Translations under genes and position numbers: made by a program
Shown: piece after piece, positions 59,359-64,000 of the stretch
Layout: each line of letters opens with the position of its first letter
How positions within the stretch are numbered: position 1 is the stretch's first letter
Notes under the pieces: generated by a model
The model's input: only the letters and a program-made list of their open reading frames with translations
Told to the model about the DNA's origin: nothing
The model's database searches: none
NCBI GenBank assembly: GCA_963281155.1
Contig: CAUJLY010000003.1
Span: forward strand, 1,922,001-1,986,000
Direction of reading: 5' to 3'
DNA length: 64,000 bases
Source: Rhabditophanes sp. KR3021
Taxonomy: Eukaryota; Nematoda; Chromadorea; Rhabditida; Alloionematidae

Positions 59359-60332
59359 TCAAAAAGTGGTGACTCGGTCATGGTAGAAGGCAATTGCAGT
59401 CATTGAAATATTCCATCCAGCTGATACAGTTGCAACATAAAATATTAGTAGAAATGTGATTGGGTAGAGGAAGATGTGAGTCTTTTTGAGGAACGGAATA
59501 GCTGTATATCCAAGAAATGTGATGTATGTGTAGTAGGTAAATGCTACAAACCATATGCAGTTTCCTAAAAGCCGACCCAAGAAGACGTTTCTGTCTAGGA
59601 AGGGTAGATATAGAAGGGGGAGAATTATGTGGAGACAGATGCACATCGGATAGTAAGAGTTGATGTGAACATCAAAACAATATCCCCATTCCACTTCTTG
59701 ATCCTTAACTACTCGCAAGTATCTGTTTGTAAAGAACCTAAAGTAGATTAAGGTAAACGGTGTGGCACAGTTTGTAGCTTACCATAAAATAGTCGCAATA
59801 ACAACTCCGCATAAAAAGAAGTCGACGAAGAACATCCAGCAAGTAAATCGAATCAATCCCATCCAAGATAATGGCAGTACAATAGTAAACAATGTACTAG
59901 CCAACAGGAGAATTCCGGAAAGTAAGACCAAAAAGGCAGGGTCATCTCTAGCCCATTGGTCCTTGCTTCTCTTTCGGTACATACAATTTTTGTATACTTT
60001 CTGCGGATTAATTAGTAAATAAATCATTTGCCACGTAGCATTATCAAAGTCCATTTGCTTCATATCCATGATTCGGCGAACGAATCTTCCTAATTTAGCT
60101 GCTGCTGTCATTCTTACCGCTGTTAAACAACCGACGTTCCTTGTGTGTTTTCTGTAAATACAAAAAATGATTATCGAACGCAAATATAAATAAATGTGTA
60201 TTGGAAAGAAAGATGTGTCGGGAATAATGGGCAACTTAAAAGCAAAACGAACCTGCTACTTGGACCAGATGCCGTAGAGTATGCTGGTCGACTTAATCCG
60301 TGTGTATTTGGATACCGACTCGTTGATGACAT
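59359..60332 (-). CDS. unc-50: UNC-50 Golgi membrane protein
   Basis: Exons 60332-60253, 60151-59783 and 59737-59359, with 101- and 45-bp introns, give 275 residues. UNC-50 (GMH1 in yeast) is a Golgi multipass protein; in worms it is needed to deliver levamisole-sensitive acetylcholine receptors to the surface. Strong family blocks are MDFDNATWQMIYLLINPQK, RKRSKDQWARDDPAFLVLLS, EVEWGYCFDVHINSYYP and YTYITFLGYTAIPFLKKTH. Five or so membrane segments are visible. The variable Ser/Tyr-rich N-terminus is encoded by exon 1. The OST4 gene lies 240 bp upstream on the same strand. Confidence 0.95.
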
Positions 60333-60571
60333 TTAAATGCAACCACTAAAATTTATTATACACAAATTATATGCTAAACTGATTAATTAGAGATAAGCAC
60401 ATATGGCCAAGTTTTTAAACTTTATTCACAACGAAAAGCACAAAACAATAAGTCTGAAATTTATTGGTAACAAACAATTTAATAAATATAAAGCTTAAAG
60501 AATTTTCTTTTTGTAAGTGTAAAAATTGAGAACCAAAAAATTCAGTGCCATCTCAGAATCATTTTTACAGT

Positions 60572-60691
60572 TTAATCAGTCTTGACGGCCTTTGGTGGAT
60601 TAGCAACAATGTAGTGATAAACAATAACCAAAACAAAGATGGTGACTCCCAAGAAGTTGGTAAGAGTTCCGAGTTGAGTGTCTGTGATCAT
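60572..60691 (-). CDS. OST4: OST4 oligosaccharyltransferase mini-subunit
   Basis: A 39-residue frame, MITDTQLGTLTNFLGV followed by a membrane helix ending YHYIVANPPK, is colinear with human OST4 (37 residues, MITDVQLAIFANMLGV start). OST4 is a single-pass ER subunit that stabilises the STT3 catalytic subunit for N-glycosylation. A TTTCTGAAAT-derived acceptor (ATTTCAG on the minus strand) lies about 30 bases upstream of the ATG, marking a 5' UTR exon or trans-splice site. Same strand as UNC-50, 240 bp upstream, so the pair could be an operon. Confidence 0.92.
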   Translation of the reverse strand: MITDTQLGTLTNFLGVTIFVLVIVYHYIVANPPKAVKTD

Positions 60692-61148
60692 CTCGAATAG
60701 ATATAGGAAGTTGGATTTCTGAAATTAGATCAAAACATTAATACATAAATTACACACTTTTAATACACACGTAGTCATTTGCCAATAAACAAGTAATAGT
60801 TCTGGTTTATGTTGCTCGACCACGTTGAAGGTTCATCTTTCCATCTTGTTTTGATCTTTCGTGACAGGATTGATTCCATCGAATTTGGAAAAAAATATCC
60901 AGATCAAATTTAATACGTATGGATGGTAAAAACAGTTAAATACCCCCGTCAGCATTGTGATCAAACAACAAAATTATTTGTTTGACACGTCACTTCGATC
61001 CAACCATTTTATCCTATTTTATACCATTATTTTTCAGATCTCTTTTCAAAATGTTGCTCGGTGATGAAATATTTGTTTTTTGATAAATCTCTTTTTATGC
61101 TTCAAATTCTTTTAGTTTTTTAATGCAAATTTAAATCTTTAATTAAAG
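60692..61148. other. Divergent intergenic region
   Basis: About 460 bp between the OST4 start (-) and the glycyl-tRNA synthetase start (+). No coding sequence recognised apart from the presumed 5' UTR of OST4. Confidence 0.5.
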
Positions 61149-64000
61149 ATGATCTCCAGCTTTGCTAGACTATTAAGTAGAAATTATAACAATTTACGTG
61201 TATTGCGTTCTCTCTCTTCGCCATTCTACAAGGTTGGCTGAACAAATTATCAAATATTTACTAATACTAATTGCATTGTTATTTCAGGTTCCAGTAGCTG
61301 CTAGTGCTAAGGTTACCCATAGAAAAAGTCTCCAAGGCGATCAAATATATACGAAGAAATTCAAGCAGCGATTGTCTGATTATCTCAAAACAGCAATGAA
61401 TGCACCTGAAATTGAAGCTAGATTAGCTGCTCTTAGAAGTGATCTTAAGGAAACGGCGGACATTGTTCGACAATTAAAAGCAAACAATGCTCCCAAAATT
61501 GACATCGACCAACAGGTTACTTTGTTGAAGGCTAAGAAAAAGAAGCTTGAAGATGCTGAAATTGACTTAATGCCAAAAGATGCCGCCTTTGACAGGCCAA
61601 AATTGGATGATCTTCTCAAAAGAAGATTCTTCTATGATCAGTCTTTCGCCATTTACGGTGGAGTGTCTGGATTATACGATTATGGTCCAATGGGATGTGC
61701 TCTTAAGCAAAACATGATTCAAATGTGGAGGAATCACTTCATTATCAAAGATGCCATGCTCGAAGTTGAGTGTTCAATGCTAACTCCCGCCCCTGTTTTT
61801 GTTGCTTCCGGGCATGTTGAACGGTTTATTGACTGGATGGTTAGAGATGTCAAAACAGGTATGTTTAAATTTAACATCATTCAAAAGGTCTTCATAATAA
61901 ACGTAATATCGAAACATCTCAAGATGATTGTTTGTAACTTCGTTGTTTAAAAATATATGATAATTTATTAACAACATTTCAATTTTGATCTTTCCAGGAG
62001 AATGTTTCAGAGCCGATCATTTAATCAAAAATTCAATTGAAAAGCTCAAGACAGACAAAAAGACATCTGCTCAAACAAAGGAAGAATTCGAAAAAATTCT
62101 TGACTTGTTAGATGGTTATGATGAGAAAGATATGCAAAGAATCATCACCCAATATGGCTTCAAATCCCCAATTACTGGAAATGATTTGACTGAACCATCT
62201 TCTTTCAACCTCATGTTCCCGACTGAAATTGGACCAACTGGCGACTTCAAGGCTTACCTTAGACCCGAAACAGCTCAAGGAATTTTCATTAATTTCAAGA
62301 GGTTACTTGAATTCAACGCTGGCAAACTGCCATTTGCATCAGCGCAAATCGGACCTGGCTTTAGAAATGAAATCTCACCAAGACAAGGTCTTATCAGAGT
62401 CAGAGAATTCACTATGTGCGAAATTGAACATTTCGTTGACCCAGAACTAAAAGAAACTCCGAAATTCAAGAGTGTTGCTGGGGTAGTTCTTAACTTGTTC
62501 TCCGCCGACGCTCAAATGGACGGCAAAGGTGCAGTTAGAATGGCAATTGGCGATGCCGTCAAGAGTAAATTGGTTGACAATGAAACACTCGGTTATTACA
62601 TGGCTCGCACTCACTTGTATATGATTAAAGTCGGTATTGATGAGACCAAACTTAGGTTCAGACAACATATGTCCAATGAAATGGCACATTATGCTAAGGA
62701 TTGTTGGGATGCTGAAGTTTTAACTTCCTATGGCTGGATCGAATGTGCAGGGTAATTTGTAATCTATTTTTATTTTAACTAATATTTTTTTTTCAGTAAA
62801 TTTTTAATAATTTTAAAAAGGCAGCAAATTTGATTACATCAAAAGTTTGGAAATGAAAACTAGTATCAAAATTAAAAAATCACTTGCCAATTCCAAACCT
62901 TGGATCTAAGAAAAAACGTTAATCAGCGTCTAAAATGCCCTCAAAAAGTAACTCAGTGACTTCATCACTTTATCCGAGAACATTAGAGAGACTATTTAAT
63001 AAGTTGGCTTGACGAACAAAGATACATCGTAGGCATGTCTAGTCACACCTCTCTTTTTCATCTCAGCCAAATTCACCATATCAAGTTTATCTTTCATTTT
63101 AGTACCACTAGTCTTCTGTTAAAGTTTTTGCTTCGTTAGGTAAACCTTCATAACTTCTGTATTTCAAATGAACGTTAAGACGTTCTTGTTCTACAAAAAT
63201 CTCTTACACTTCCAACATTGAACATTTGTTTTCTTATCGCATAATGTTCAATCAAAACTAACAGACTCTGGCCTTTCAATAGCATCCTCATAGCCACTTG
63301 GCAATGTTAGTTCAGGTTTACCTGAACAAAAATATATTATATAAGATTATATGAAGTTTTAAACTTACCGATATCCGTCAACTCATCATAGTTTTTAGAC
63401 ACAGGAGCAGTATTCACTTTATGTGCTTTTTTAAAGTTGGTTCTAAGCTCGATTGGCTAAACTTAGAATTTGATTGCCTAATCATAGTGCTTTTAAGATC
63501 AGGTTAGGTAGTACCGGCTTTCTTTCCCTATCTTCCATAGTTTAATAGAAAGCTCAAATAAAAGTGGATCTTGGTGCTAAAATAAATAGGCAATTAAAAT
63601 TTGGTTTAAAACCATTACACATAAAATAACTTGTAGTTAATGTTTATATTTTGAAGCTCAAATTACAAAAATACTAAAAACAGATATTATAGTTTAAAGA
63701 CAGGACCAGCGATGTTGTGTTTATATATGCATAGGTACATATCGATGGTCTAAGGCACATCCTTGAATATACGCATTTAAGATATATGTTAAAAATACTG
63801 ATACATTAATATTTTATTTCAGGTCATGCTGATAGATCCTGTTATGATTTGACTCAGCATTCAAAGGCTACAAACGTCAAGCTTGTTGCCGAAAAGAAAT
63901 TGGATGCTCCTAAGACAATTTCTGGTTTTGAAGTTGTTCCACAAAAGGCTGTCATTGGAAAAGTTTATAAGACTCAAGCTAAAGATATCCTGGCTAAATT
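61149..64000 (+). CDS. gars-1: Glycyl-tRNA synthetase, 5' part (runs off the window)
   Basis: Exons 61149-61232, 61288-61858, 61998-62750/62751 and 63823-beyond. It charges tRNA-Gly in cytosol and mitochondria. The first exon ([20 protein letters not shown]) looks like a mitochondrial presequence. A WHEP helical hairpin follows ([20 protein letters not shown]), then class II synthetase motifs [29 protein letters not shown] and [20 protein letters not shown]. The exon 3/exon 4 junction is one base out of phase with a standard donor: GCAGG|GTAATT joined to CAG|GTCATGCT shifts frame, while GCAG+GTCAT gives the expected WIECAGHADRSC. That intron (1071 bp) holds an antisense relic. Confidence 0.9.
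62996..63538 (-). pseudogene. Decayed gene inside gars-1 intron, antisense to host
   Basis: On the minus strand, an ATG at 63538 starts MEDRERK, an acceptor TTTAG precedes [18 protein letters not shown] at 63456, and a canonical intron (GTAAGT at 63368 to GTTCAG at 63322) joins YDELTDIG to [24 protein letters not shown] then interrupts the frame. Further coding-like stretches follow in other frames: [18 protein letters not shown] and [18 protein letters not shown], stop at 62998-62996. Keeping an intron argues against a retrocopy. I cannot name the parent gene. Confidence 0.5.

Noticed and set aside
1..64000. tRNA, rRNA or CRISPR elements
   Set aside because: I looked for tRNA B-box-like motifs, rRNA cores and regularly spaced direct repeats with unique spacers and found none I could support. 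A tRNAscan or Rfam run would be decisive.
1..64000. Bacterial contamination
   Set aside because: Spliceosomal introns interrupt most genes in conserved domains, and the families are metazoan or nematode-specific.

Overview
The window reads as nuclear DNA of a nematode. It is AT-rich, has compact genes with very short introns (mostly 38-50 bp, GT...TTTAG/TTTCAG) and many open frames that start a few bases after a TTTTAG acceptor, as expected for spliced-leader trans-splicing. The gene content is worm-like: a Srg-type chemoreceptor, a WAGO-type Argonaute, a divergent TRA-1/GLI zinc-finger gene, a PHA-2/HHEX homeobox gene, an SH2-tyrosine kinase of the worm Fps/Fer expansion, a worm casein-kinase-1 gene and a tandem GH25 lysozyme pair. 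Low intron density and AT-richness differ from C. elegans, but the species cannot be named from sequence alone.

Layout. 0-10 kb: a partial exon at the left edge (-), acylaminoacyl-peptidase (+), a small secreted protein (-), a chemoreceptor (-), ZC3H15/DFRP1 (-), SFT2 (+) and ETFA (-). 10-18 kb: one giant GLI/TRA-1-like gene (+) that looks like two open frames because its last intron keeps frame and holds a stop codon. 18-25 kb: nucleolin-like RGG/RRM protein (-), FAN1 nuclease (+), CK1-family kinase with splice lesions (-) and the HHEX homeobox gene (-). 27-35 kb: ARV1 (-), Polyhomeotic-like FCS/SAM protein (+), MRPL19 (-) and the tiny WAVE subunit BRK1 (+). 35-45 kb: VPS36 (-), split by a 2.3-kb intron, then a Piwi/Argonaute (-). 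46-55 kb: SH2-kinase (+), an orphan secreted protein (-) that hosts an antisense GIY-YIG-like gene, and a USP32/CYK-3-like deubiquitinase (-). 56-64 kb: two GH25 lysozymes (+), UNC-50 (-), OST4 (-) and the 5' part of glycyl-tRNA synthetase (+).

Most genes are unrelated housekeeping or developmental loci; there is no operon-like pathway cluster apart from possible same-strand pairs (OST4 then UNC-50; VPS36 then a short downstream frame). The two lysozymes are recent tandem duplicates sharing intron position and GATA-type promoter sites.

The strongest structural pattern is that the only three long introns seen (2346, 995 and 1071 bp, against at most about 140 bp elsewhere) each hold a gene or gene relic on the strand opposite to the host. 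Other points worth attention are a regular nine-copy 40-residue repeat in the GLI-like protein, a fossil second copy of the kinase catalytic-loop exon, and a one-base phase mismatch in glycyl-tRNA synthetase.
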